A stretch of 64,000 nt of DNA, from assembly GCA_026874595.1 (NCBI GenBank), contig CM049310.1, positions 40,737,558 to 40,801,557 on the forward strand, given 5' to 3'. Position numbers and translations under genes: made by a program. Source of the DNA: Sipunculus nudus. Its lineage: Eukaryota > Annelida > Sipuncula > Golfingiida > Sipunculidae. The notes beneath the pieces were generated by a model. That model saw only the letters and a list, made by a program, of their open reading frames with translations. It did not search any database and was not told the DNA's origin. Below, in pieces: positions 32,351-43,299 of this stretch (the first letter of the stretch is position 1; every line of letters starts with the position of its first letter).

Positions 32351-32807
32351 GTAAGTTTTTTTTTAAGGTTTATGTTGTAAAAACAGTTGTTGTCAATTCA
32401 AGCAAATGATATCTATAAGACTGAATTGAATTGAAGCGTCGGCTTCGAGATAATTATGCAAAAAAAATCCTGTTCTTACCTCGTGTCTTTAGACTTTTTA
32501 CATTGCCTTTTCGTTTTCCTAAGCTGTCAGTTAATCATATCAGATTTACCATTGACTTAACTTTTCTTTACCCTACGTTTCATTTATACAATAAGAAGTA
32601 TCCTTATAATATTTAAGAATATGTCCTTTATAAGGTTGAATTTTATTATTTGATACAATCTGTCAGCATTGTAACTTTTCCATAATCTTACCTGAGTACA
32701 CGACTTGTTCATACAATATTTGCAGTATGTTTTCTATTAGCAGGATGCCTATAAAGCATTGCATAGAATATTCAAGAAACTAAAATATATTTTGTAAACC
32801 CATCAAG

Positions 32808-32960
32808 GAATCCCAGGCCAAGAATGCTTCAGCCGCAATACGGAACAGAGAACAGCTGCAATATACGGAACAGCGCACAACCATCAACACCGGAGTTCGA
32901 GCCACCAAGGACAATATTAAAGCCCGCGTAGCGCAACATCTGACACCGAGACTTCAATAA
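32808..32960 (+). CDS. Unrecognised gene, probable last exon
   Basis: After CATCAAG, one frame runs 50 codons from ESQAKNASAAIRN to HLTPRLQ and TAA (32958-32960), with AATAAA at 32956 and 32970. The best-looking frame starts in phase 0, whereas the preceding exon ends in phase 1. So either a small exon of length 3n+2 is missing, or a second frame is used, which opens IPGQECFSRN and stops at 32918-32920. GC-rich codons and polar, helix-like composition favour the first frame. Confidence 0.42.
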   Translation, partial: ESQAKNASAAIRNREQLQYTEQRTTINTGVRATKDNIKARVAQHLTPRLQ

Positions 32961-32969
32961 ACCAACTTA

Positions 32970-32975
32970 AATAAA
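32970..32975 (+). terminator. Candidate poly(A) signal AATAAA
   Basis: The canonical hexamer lies ten bases past the TAA of the probable last exon. A second hexamer overlaps the stop itself at 32956-32961. Confidence 0.4.
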
Positions 32976-33194
32976 ACACGTAGTTCTCCAAATGAATGTT
33001 TGCATGAAAATGAAAGGGATTTGAAAGGTTGTTGGAAGGTTCCTGGAATGTCATTTCATGACGTTATAGCATGACGTTCAGGGGACGTCTACAAAACTCC
33101 ACACATTCACGTCAGCAGGACGTTCGGGTCGAACGTCCCCATGACATACACGTAACGTCACCCTAACGTCCCCGAAACGTTATTTTGTTTGCTG

Positions 33195-33570
33195 GGCTGG
33201 TGCGATTGTTTCAGCAAGGAGGTATAATTAAAAACTCAAATTATACCTCCATGGTTTCAACCAGCGGTGTTCAGTGTACGTGTTACATCATCACTGCTGT
33301 GAGTGTCCTTGTAACTTGACCACTGGATACACAAGATCACTGGCTACACGGGTTGTTACCAGGGTGGATTGTTTCAGCAGCGCCAGGTGCATGTGTCACA
33401 TTTCAGCTGGGTGGGTCAGGAGTTGCCTTGGTGCAAGACTGAGAATTACATACCGGGGGACCCGGGCCATACTCATTTCAGTTATGAACCCATAAAACGG
33501 TAAGGAAGTGAGCAGTGATGATGTAACACGTGCACTGCACACAGCTGGCTGAAACAATCACCCCGGCTCA
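33195..33570. mobile_element. TIR element with long inverted ends
   Basis: The left end reads GGTGCGATTGTTTCAGC and, after an insertion, CAGCGGTGTTCAGTGTACG and TGTTACATCATCACTGC. The right end in reverse complement reads GGGGTGATTGTTTCAGCCAG, then TGTGTGCAGTGCACG and TGTTACATCATCACTGC. Excluding the insertion the arms run about 60 bases. A third, worn copy of GGATTGTTTCAGCAGC and GGTGCATGTGTCACAT lies inside (33370-33405). No transposase frame. Confidence 0.7.
33215..33252. mobile_element. 38-bp hairpin insertion inside the left TIR
   Basis: GGAGGTATAATT (33218-33229) and AATTATACCTCC (33239-33250) are exact inverse complements around a 9-base loop. The uninterrupted right arm reads GATTGTTTCAGCCAG straight through. 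Here the hairpin is flanked by GTTTCAG on the left and GTTTCAA on the right, which looks like a 6-7 base target duplication. Confidence 0.6.
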
Positions 33571-33690
33571 CCATCCGAAAACAGTGCATGCGTTCCCGTC
33601 CGCTAGATAAATGTAGGCAGCGACCTGTGGCTCTGTGTTTACAATAGAGCCACAACTGGGTCTAGAATCAGACCTGACCCAAAGCTAGCT

Positions 33691-34700
33691 TGATATCATA
33701 CTTTTCACTAATAAATATTGGGGCGTAGCCACTGGCCTCTCCAGTGGAGAATGCCACAGAAAACCGAGGTTCATGTCACGTGCAGATAATCTGTAGCCAA
33801 ATGTTCATGATATATTATAGTGGCACAACGTGTAAGATAATAAGATTATACTGACTGCATAGGCCTACGTACATCACCTGTGAGGCACAAACTGACGGAA
33901 AAATTGAAGTATGAAGGGTCTTTTTTCACCTTGGTACGTCACAACCTTAGTACCGTCATATTTAAAACATTTGCGACAACTTGTTCATAGACAACTTATT
34001 CATGACTATTCTGGTAGGCTATTGGAATAATTAAACACCAGTCATTTTATTTGTCCTTTTTCACCAATCATTTTGTTTAATAACTCTCACTAAAAAAATA
34101 CCTATCAAATTAACCAACCTGTAATACAAATATGATTGTACAGATTGGCTTAAATAAGAACAGAAGTTTTGTATTTTTAATCAAATTTTATTCAATTTAC
34201 ATAAAGTTTTCATGAAGTTTCTGGAGTATACACATTTACAACGGAGGTGAGACTAATATTTTTTTTCGCTTATATGTTTCACCTATATGTTTTCATTTAT
34301 ATTATGGTTTCATCATGACTGCACAAACACAATACCCGATGAGGAGGGTCACATTTGGAACTGTCCCATTTGCGGCTAAACCAACCCCCAACACTACCAG
34401 CACAAATCCCGTCTGAAATCCAGGTTATGAAACAGGAAAATAAAACCATGTTAAAAAAAATGCAAGAATGCCTATAAATAAAATCAATTAATGAAAAACT
34501 TCCTTACGAACTTTCTATCAAAAATGCTGAATGCAATGAACTGAAAAAAATCAATCAATTGAATCTATCCCAGATGAAATCTCAAACAAAATGCAAATGT
34601 ATAAAGCCAAACCAAGTTGCACCTTGTAAGAAAAGTATATCTGCACCCATGTTCTAGATCCTCCTCGAAGATGTTCAACAGGGGGCAATGGAACAAGCAA
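33691..34700. other. No gene seen
   Basis: AT-rich, without recognisable coding exons. It may include the 5' part of the decayed retroelement that follows. Confidence 0.4.
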
Positions 34701-35890
34701 TAAAACCATGGAAGCTGAAACTGACACCCATATGGAGCTAGCGACTGATAATTGGCCATCTTTAAATGAAACGCAAGCCACAAAGAACGTCAGCCAAAAC
34801 ATTGAAACTAGATATGGAAGTCAAGAAACGGACGCAACAAAACACATTGATGTAGTTAGCAATCCTTTGATGGACTCAGATTCTACTGATTTGAATGAAA
34901 AACGCGCTAGGAATCATGATTCTTTTGTCAGAAACTCATATGCAAGTTTAGATAAATATCTTCACGACAAACAGATATGTTTATTAAGAATCAGTTGACT
35001 AACACTTGATGAGGCACTGTACGAGATACCTAAAGCTGGCAGGAACTCTCTGTGAATGATAGTCTACTACGTGGTACAGGTTGGTACAAATGACGTTGAA
35101 TGTTTTGACTGCTCAAGTTTTGTTAACAAATTCAGTTAAAATGCTAGAACTAACCAGAAAATGGTAGCAAATGACTAATATAGTGCTTGCACAACCTAGA
35201 CGTCTAAATGACTCAAATCTAAACGCAAAAAAGTTCTAACCCTATACAATGAGATACAACAAAGATGTAAACTTTATGCCAATGTCATTTTTGGAGACTG
35301 CTCTCCACCGTTGAGAGAGGTTTTACCGCCATGATGGTGCCCGTTTCATCTATTCTGGTATGAAAGTTATGTCACGACAAGTTGCATCGAGTGTTAAATG
35401 TACCATATAAACTAAATATATAATGACAGCTGGAAAGTGTGAAACATACAGAAATTTTCACAAAGATCACTCCCCAGGAAAGAGATAATAAACACAAATG
35501 TTGTAGAAATTGCAACTAAATCTCGAACTGACACGCCTAGTCTCACTTACATTGACAAAGTCAGTCAAATATGTAATAACCCAACCGATCAAACCAATCC
35601 ATTTAATGTATCTAAATAAGGGGGTCCTGTTTTATACACCTTAACCGCAGAAGTATTTTACTGAAGTATGATCAATTCTACGACGTCTCATTAAGGTGCA
35701 GCGCTAGACCTCAGGGTACGACACTGGGCCCAATTCTGTTTTTTTATATATATAAATGATCTTCCACCTGTGCTAAATACTAATGGTAGGGTGATATACG
35801 CAGATGATGTCACTGTGTATTACCATGGAGAATATGCTAAAGAAGCTGATATTTAAATACGGCGTACCGTAGACCAAGTAACATGCAGCC
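34700..35890 (+). pseudogene. Decayed non-LTR retroelement (SGNH-type ORF1 and RT remnants)
   Basis: A 96-codon polar frame (34708-34998) is followed by VQVGTNDVECFD (GTND at 35083-35094), the block III motif of SGNH hydrolases found in ORF1 of CR1-type elements. Then comes NIVLAQPRRLNDSN. Near 35690-35860 are RT motifs: PQGTTLGPILFF, INDLPPVL after a frameshift in a T/TA run, then VIYADDVTVYY with the YADD catalytic box. Stops and frameshifts break every part, and most of the RT and the endonuclease are missing. Confidence 0.72.
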
Positions 35891-35968
35891 TGGTATAACG
35901 GACACCAGTCTTCACTATTTGCAATGTCTTCGCTATTTGCAGGACTTATTAGGGACGCAATGACCAAC

Positions 35969-35969
<1 letters not shown>

Positions 35970-36034
<65 letters not shown>
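35970..36034. repeat. (TA)n microsatellite
   Basis: About 64 bases of pure TA. Confidence 0.95.
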
Positions 36035-36036
<2 letters not shown>

Positions 36037-36602
36037 CATGTCAACCAGGCCGTAAAGGAAATAATTAAGGTACCAACAATAACGCATTTGCCTCTTTATA
36101 CCATTGGTGCCAATTTTGTTTGGCAAGATGGTCTTATGTAGAGATAATCGCGCGAATAAGATTACATACAGGATACATATAAAAGAAAGGCTGGGTGGGA
36201 CAAACCATTGAAGGATGATAAATTAAACAAGTGGAGATACTGGCTTGAAGGTTGTCAGTCAGGAAGAAATACAGTAACAACTGAGGTAAAAACCGCCAAA
36301 CTTTGGATCTATTAAAAGGTGTCAAATCCACAACCTCTCAAATACATACAAATAGTATATGCAGCAACCTGCTATAACCGACTTCTTAACTATTCTTAAC
36401 AATACAGTTTTTCCAAGACTGCCAAGTATGTTAACCCTGTCAACGTCAGAATGAATTAACGATGCGTACAATACATCGGCTTGTTGGTTATACGTCACAC
36501 CTCTGAAGTATGTGATTTTTAGCCAAAGACGGGTGTACAATACAATTTAACACAATACAAAAAATTCAATAAAAAACAAGACAAAACAAGTTTTATTTTA
36601 AG

Positions 36603-36935
36603 TCATTGTATGAACGCTTGGCGAAAAAGATTGTAGGTGGAATCACCGGATTGTGAACGAGATAATGGTATCCGCAATTTACGTCGACGTGAATAATTCC
36701 AAGCAAATACTTTCTTACCACTCGATCTTGTGATTTTTGTAGTTTTTACAAAAAAAGCCGCTCGGATTGGCGCCATCCGAAAACGATTGTAGGTGACACC
36801 ACCGATCTCGTCAGGCTTCAGTTCTTGGAAAACGAAGGCGGCAGCGGCGGAGGGGGAATTCAGGCTGAAAACGTGTACCGTATCCGCAAAAACTTCTTTA
36901 CGACGGATGCAATTATTTCGTATGGACGAATGTTC
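36603..36935 (-). other. 110-codon minus-strand open stretch, possible exon or relic
   Basis: This frame is open from just after a TGA at 36936-36938 to a TGA at 36603-36605, in a locally GC-richer island. It reads, among others, RRKEVFADTVHVFSL, FQELKPDEIGGVTYNRFR, KKVFAWNYSRRRKL and GDSTYNLFRQAF. Two features repeat inside it: K-x-VFA and TYN-x-FR, so the DNA looks like a diverged tandem duplication of about 180 bases. The longest ATG start lies mid-frame (MAPIRAAFF). No family recognised; it may be a relic of a mobile element. Confidence 0.3.
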
Positions 36936-37288
36936 TCATGAAAACACTCTGAAAAATAGTTTGTGGCTTTTCTTTGTGAACAATTTTACATTAATTTAAA
37001 ATGTTGAAAATCCAAATTATGTAGACTGATAAAACAAAATCAATACCCGTATGTTATACTTTAAACAAAAATTAATGCTCTTTTTTACCGAGTCAACTCG
37101 ATATTCAGTTACTAAGATAACGAATTTAAATGGTGCCAGCCTAGGGCCCCCAAGATGCTTTAATGCGGCCAATATATGATAGGGGTGTTGTGGTTAATTG
37201 AGTACGTAAACCCCGTTTTATAAGAAAATGAAACTGCTTTGACTGACCAAACAGTTTAGATTTTTAGTTTTCCAGTTTTATATATAAC

Positions 37289-37289
<1 letters not shown>

Positions 37290-37327
<38 letters not shown>
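37290..37327. repeat. (TA)n microsatellite
   Basis: About 38 bases of TA. Confidence 0.9.
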
Positions 37328-37331
<4 letters not shown>

Positions 37332-37660
37332 ATAACATTTACGTTTATACAGTCCTGTTAATATACATATATATTGAAAGTGCTTCATACCATAACTGTC
37401 AGGGCACGAATGGACACGTTCCTGCACTGTTTGGTTACGAAGACAGACCATTTAGGCCTTACACACCGTGTTGAAGAGGCTGATAAATAAAGAATTCATC
37501 CCATAAAGATGCTGCAAACAAATTAAACAAGATACAATCATACTGAAACACACAAGCTTAATTTAGAGTCAAGTATTTTGGTGCCTGGCTAAAATTTCAT
37601 TATAATAAAGGATGTGGAACGATGCGATCTCTGGTTACCCATACTATCATATATATACTA

Positions 37661-37663
<3 letters not shown>

Positions 37664-37700
<37 letters not shown>

Positions 37701-37716
37701 AGAGAGAGAGAGAGAA
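37664..37716. repeat. (TA)n-(GA)n microsatellite
   Basis: About 34 bases of TA followed by AAGAGAGAGAGAGAGAGA. Confidence 0.9.
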
Positions 37717-39724
37717 TGAGAGAGACGAGACGAGAGAGCAAATGTATAGTTTTACAAACCTTCATCAGCTGTCATATACATGAGCTTTTACGGGCGTATT
37801 TTTCAGATATATAAATTTGGTCGAGTTTCGCTTCAGAATCCATAATTAAGGGTTTCATTTTCGAGAAACCTGTTGCTCCTTTCTAAAACCTTTAATCTAT
37901 TTTTTAAAGGTTGTATGATGAATTCCTGCTCAGACCAAGTAAAACAGTCTGCTATCAAGGGCGAAATCAGGATTTTTGAAAGGGTAGGGTTCGTCCCAGG
38001 AAGTCTAGAAGAAAACCTTTAAAAAGGTCCTTATACTAATTAATTATTTTCAAAATATTTTAAAATGATCATTTTGGAGGAATCAGCTGAAAAATATTTT
38101 TTTTCTCACATATATTAGGATCACATAAATGAACAATTTATCTAACACACGAGAAGGGTGATGGAGGTAGAAGACTGGCAGAAGACACGTATATTATAAG
38201 CGGTCCCCAGCCGTGTATTAATTGGAGAGGCAGGGCCAAGCATCCACAGAAAACAGCACTCTGACAATAAGTAAAGGGTAACTCTTAAAACCACACACTT
38301 ACACCAGGAGATCTTTAAATTTTTCTTTTTTATTCATTCTTCAATATACTGGACATTTTAAATCACCAATAAATTTTGAATCATCAATATACATTTGATT
38401 CATGAAGTGGCGTCATGACAATTTCAACCAAGAGAAGATGGGTAATGTACAATATTATTTAATTCATTTAGAACTAATGCGTAAATATATAGTGAGCAAA
38501 TGATAGCTTAGGATTTATACTAAAAACGCGCGCACACACCCAGCCATATATATATATATATATATAACGAACGATGTGACGATGATAATACCGAAGTTAC
38601 CGGTATGAAAATGATTCGAATCTTCAGAGTAATTCAAGAAATGGAATTTTCATCATAGATTAAGATTTCAAAATATTACTTTTAGAATTAAAATATACAG
38701 TGACTTTAAATGGATCAGCAGAATGTTTCTATACAAAATAAATTGAAAAATCAGTAGCAAACAAGAATACGGCACCGCATGTAAAATCTGTATATTCACC
38801 AAATTCCATCGGCTGTAGTGACATGTTCTACCATTTATATCTACAAGCGGATTTCCCCTCTAACACTATTTCCATTCATACAATATATTCGTGATTGTAT
38901 AAAAAAAAACAAAGATTAAACAGAAGTAAATGACCGGGCTATATGCATTCAAGAATGAAGGTTTTCCAGAAACATGACATGGGGGCGAGAAGATGGGCTA
39001 TTCAATATTGAGGTACATGTATCAGACATTATAAAAAATGTCAGTAGGTACCTGCTAAATTTGAACTTTTATAAAGATTTCATAGTGTTCTAAATTACAT
39101 ATTTTGATTTTCTGAATTATTTTTATGAACAACATAGATTCCAGGGCAATTCAGCTCCGTCAAAGGTATGACCGGTAATATCAATTTTTTCCAACAGACG
39201 TCACCACTAGTCCTCACCATGAATAATCTCATTCATTTTAATCTCGTAATAAGTGTTGTTATTGTTCAATGTTTATTGTTTTTGTTTAATTGATTGCATA
39301 TAATTGTTATATTTTATATGAACATTTAGACTATACAATTTTATACAATAAATCTGTGACTACAAAGAGTATTTCCTCTGCGGTGTGCTTGATCTCCTTT
39401 TATCGCCCAAAGGAGCGCCATGTCCGGTAGAGAGTTCTTCTCACAGTTCATTTCTGATAAACCATCTATTTATGGCCGCATCCCGAGTTCAGAAAAAAAG
39501 TCCAGATTTTCGAATTTGAGTTTGTTTTTAAGGCCGCGGCGATAAAAACAGGATTTACGGTATATATATATATATGAATTGGTTTAAAATCATAATCGAT
39601 GATTGAAAAATAAAAACAACCGATAATCGATTATTTATCGATTATTTTATGCTTGTTATTACCTTGAAATCTGCATACTAATACCTACAATATTGACCCC
39701 AGTATACAGTCTGACATGTACGTC
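37717..39724. other. No gene seen
   Basis: AT-rich sequence. CCTTTTATCGCC (39396-39407) and GGCGATAAAAACAGG (39537-39551) could be ends of a small worn TIR element, but no target duplication was seen. Confidence 0.4.
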
Positions 39725-39960
39725 GGTATTCGTAATAGAGCAATGCGCGGGCCGGAATTTACAGCCCGCAGCCGCCCCGCAAAATAAACATGAGGCCCGC
39801 AACCGCACCGCCCCGTAGTTGTGAAAACCCGCCCCGCACCGCCCCGCATGCACCTATTAAAATTAATAGACCCTCGACCGCCCCGCAAATTAGCTTCCAG
39901 TCCGCACCCGCCCCGCCCCGCATTTTTACTAAAAGTCAACCCGCATTTAACCCGAACATA
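39725..39960. repeat. GC-rich CCGCCCCGC-word element
   Basis: In an AT-rich neighbourhood, this stretch has at least six copies of CCGCCCCGC or close variants, spaced irregularly, and starts with GCGCGGGCCGG. Such GCGGGGCGG-rich blocks resemble the worn, non-autonomous transposons common in animal genomes, but no clean ends were found. The open frame at 39685-40077 is a product of the base bias. Confidence 0.55.
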
Positions 39961-39976
39961 AACATATGACATAATA

Positions 39977-39979
<3 letters not shown>

Positions 39980-40020
<41 letters not shown>
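39980..40020. repeat. (TA)n microsatellite
   Basis: About 41 bases of TA. Confidence 0.95.
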
Positions 40021-40022
<2 letters not shown>

Positions 40023-40836
40023 TTACGCTTCGCATACTGTGTAAGTCGTGTCGAGGAAAAACAATGACTGCAAACAACTGACTGTACTTACAAATATGGA
40101 TGCAAGTCTAACTTATGTTTGTTATTCAGACAAAGATTTTGCCATGTGACCGACTTGATAATAAATGTATATGTATACGCATGTCAGGACTCCGATAACA
40201 ATTTGTTTTTAATACTATTTACTGACATGAGTATTCTTTGCTGAGGAAATGTGAACGGGACAATCCACCGGAGCACGGGAAACATGACCCTCCCACCCCA
40301 TCCAGGGCAGAAGAACCGCTCATGACAATATAAGGCCAGCATAACCCCACTCTGAATATCAACATTTTCTTTATATTATTTTCCAACACGTATTACAGTA
40401 TATATATTTTGGTGATTAAAGTAATTTTTGCTCAATTTTCAACAATATTTTTTTAACATTCAAGATTATCACATGATTATTCATTAAGGCCACTGAAGAA
40501 AGCGATATCCTAATTTTCTTTTGTTATAGATTCGCAGTTGAAAGAATATTGAGGTTAATATGAAGGAACTAGAAAGTTGAAAACGGAAATAAGATCTTGC
40601 TATGTACAACAGTACGCGTTTTATTCCCCTAAATTTAAGGGAAACAAGTGATACTCTGTCCCAATCATACTTTGTCCCAAACAATAAAAGTAAAGCCCAA
40701 AACACACAAACGAGCGCGGAACCGCCCGTCAAGCGTCACGCGTCAAGTGTCAAATTTGGAAAAAAGTCGCTCCGCTCTATTTATCAATGACAAAACAGAC
40801 TAACACGTGCACGCGCGCGTCACGCGCACTTCACTA

Positions 40837-41217
40837 TGTATCTGTTAGTGATAAAACATGTTCTACATATGACAGAACTCAGTTACTATTCTTTACGATA
40901 TTTATATATTTGTGTTGATTTGTTGCACGTTTTCTATCCAGATACAAATCAATAATTATAGTTCAATGAATTATACGCGCGCCTGACGAGAGGGGATTCC
41001 TGATAATGATATATCTAAAGTGAGGGTTTCCCTCCCCAGCACTCGCATTCTATATTAAACTGCGAGTGAAAAATTTGTTATAATTCATTGAACTATAATT
41101 ATTGATTTGTATCTGGATAGAGATGGCGCAACAAAGCAACACAAATATATAAATATCGTTAAGAATAGTGACTGAGTTCTGTCAGATTTAGAACATGTTT
41201 GGCCACAAACAGATGCA
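40837..41217. mobile_element. 381-bp fold-back MITE with TA target duplication
   Basis: Arms of about 138 bases (40837-40975 and 41079-41217) are inverse complements with roughly 90 percent identity by eye, for example GACAGAACTCAGT and CAGATACAAATCAATAATTA. The ends are TGTATCTG and CAGATGCA, flanked on each side by TA (40835-40836, 41218-41219), as expected for Tc1/mariner-type insertion. The ~100-base loop has no coding frame. Confidence 0.82.
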
Positions 41218-41269
41218 TATTTGTACATACATTTAATCCAATGCTGATAATCAAAAATAAGCTTATAAG

Positions 41270-41720
41270 CCCCAAAGCTCAGAATATATGAGTAACAGAG
41301 ACCTTATTTCAGGTTTCCAAGGGGACGTTCCATAGACGTCCCTGGATGTAAAGTTAGAAGATTCTAGGACCAAAAGTGACGATTTATGCCCTATAAACGG
41401 ATGACCGCAGCTGTAAAGGTGTCAAAAATAAAGAAAAAGTGTGTTAAAACTTTTAAAAAATTCAGGTGGCGCTACAAGTCTGCAGGAACTGATGAACCAC
41501 TCCTTGGGAAATATGCATGCCAAGAATCATGGTGATTAATGCATTAGTTGTTCAGATACTGGACCTTTTGTATCAGACTTTTAATTATTCTTGGTGTATT
41601 TCTGAGCCCCATAGCTCGGACGATATGGGTAACAGAGACTGACTTTTAGGTTTTCGAGGAAACTTTTCATCGACCTCCCGGAATTTCAAGTTAGAATATT
41701 CAAGGTCCAGTGGTTACGCT
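41270..41720 (+). repeat. Dispersed repeat related to 3.6-5.3 kb, inverted
   Basis: Two sub-units about 337 bases apart share AGCCCCA.AGCTC, ATATGGGTAACAGAGAC and AAGTTAGAA.ATTC. The first contains GACCTTATTTCAGGTTTCCA, the reverse complement of the 3.6-5.3 kb family consensus. Confidence 0.7.
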
Positions 41721-41819
41721 TTGTAGCTTGCTTTGATGGAATTTAATTCAACATTACTTACAGGAAAATGATGGGAGTTACAATACCTCTATACCTCTGT
41801 ATATATTTTCTTAATTTAA

Positions 41820-41965
41820 TCAATTTATGCAGTTGCAATAAAACTGTTGTCCCCAGTGCACAGGGGCAAGGACTCAACGGCAGCAGAAGGGGGGTGGGGG
41901 GGGGGGGGGGATGGGGAAAGTTAGAATACCCTTGCATATACATAATGGATAAAATATAATTCAAC
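41820..41965 (+). repeat. Dispersed repeat C, copy 1
   Basis: Contains GTTGCAATAAAACTGTTGTC, CCCAGTGCACAGGGGCAAGG and a G-run, then a TATACATA box. Copies lie at 54990-55110 and 55215-55420. Confidence 0.7.
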
Positions 41966-42119
41966 AGTGCTTACAGGGGAAAAAGTCAATTCATAATCGT
42001 TAAATATTTAACAAGGGAAAAGTTGATCTGTGGAACAAATCTACTATGTCTCCAGCCTGTTGAGGGAATATGTGGAAAAAAAGTTGTGAATACATGTATG
42101 AAATTTGAGATGGTTAAAT

Positions 42120-42660
42120 GTCACCTATCAAGATTACCTCTGTGACCTTGAATAACAAAGGTTATCCATATTCGAACTTAACCTAGCCCTCTATGAGGTG
42201 CGTCAATGCTGCAAGTTTAATGACTGTGCCTCAATACCTTTTCGAGTTATTGCGTTAAATTCCTTTTAGCATAATCGCCCCTGTGACCTTTATAAATCTA
42301 ACAAGGTCATCCAAATTCAAACTTGAGCTAGCCCTTCATAAGATGCATCAATGCTGCAAGTTTGGTGACTGTACTTCAAATTCTTTTTTAGTTATTGCGT
42401 CAACATCATTTTAGTATTATTGCCACTATGACCTTGAAAAATGCGCCAAGGTCATCTATGTTCGAACTTGACCTAGCCCTTTATGAGGTACTTCAATGCT
42501 GCAAGTTAAATGACTGTGCCTCAAATTCTTTTCGAGCTTTTGTGTTAACAAATGTGTGACGGACGGTAAGACATACAGACGGCACGACGGACGGACGGAC
42601 GCTCATCATTTCTTTGTCCCCCGCCGACGGCGGTTTGGCGACGGCGGGGGAAAACATTCC
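42120..42660 (+). repeat. Dispersed repeat: three ~142-bp sub-units plus GACGGACG tail
   Basis: Each sub-unit has TGACCTTGAA, AAGGTCATC.ATATTCGAAC, CTAGCCCT.TATGAGG and CAATGCTGCAAGTTTAATGA. The sub-units start near 42138, 42280 and 42427. The tail has GACGGACGGACGGACGCTCAT and GGCGACGGCGGGGG. The composition fits the bivalve-like repeats in the rest of the window. Confidence 0.8.
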
Positions 42661-42779
42661 CATTCGACTGACATTAAAAATAATGAACAAATGTTTGCAT
42701 TAGATTTTTTTTATTTCATCATTTTTTTCAAGTTTATAAATTTTTATTATACATTTAAAGTATAACATAAATATCCGAA

Positions 42780-43290
42780 TATTTAAGTTTATTCACAATT
42801 GCATGAGCATTTATGGCTTATTTGTTCAGGTAACATAACTTTATGCACACAGATGTATTACAACAATAAATATCTGAAAATAACACTTGATTTATAATCA
42901 TGAGTTGGCTCATATATTATCAAATTATGCCTACTGATGGGTTTAGTTATATTTGAAATAATATAAATTATTAAAAAGGAAATGATTTTTTTTAATGCTA
43001 CATTACCACATCATGGCATTTTCTGAATTATTCCTTGAATTCTATTTCAAGAAAAGTTTTGTACATCGAAGTGGAAACAGCTTTATAATTAAAGAAATAC
43101 CGTTCATACAACAACAATTATTGCAATACACTTGGTGAATATTGCTGTGTATGTGTATTTGTGTGTGTGTGGGGGGGAGGGGGTGATATGAGAATTAATG
43201 TACACCTGTGACAGCAGGGATGCTCGACCAGTGTTGCATCACTAATAAGGTTACCCAGCAGGGCTGTAGTGACCAGATGTGGGCAGCCTG
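42780..43290. other. No gene seen
   Basis: AT-rich, with a short GT/G tract near 43150-43182. Confidence 0.4.
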
Positions 43291-43299
43291 GTTTCTTGA

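Larger units (their letters stand above)
33010..33690 (-). repeat. Dispersed ACGTCA-rich repeat hosting a TIR element
   Basis: This is the reverse-complement counterpart of 27690-27932. It is split by the TIR element at 33195-33570. The left part is rich in GACGTT/AACGTC words; the right part has GCGTTCCCGTCCGC and AGAGCCACAACTGGGTCTAG. Confidence 0.75.

Noticed and set aside
34565-34802. Minus-strand frames at 34.55-34.8 kb as genes
   Set aside because: They are antisense to the ORF1-like plus-strand remnant and carry no recognisable motif.
39685-40077. 130-codon minus-strand frame
   Set aside because: A product of the GC-rich CCGCCCCGC repeat and adjacent (TA)n; low complexity.
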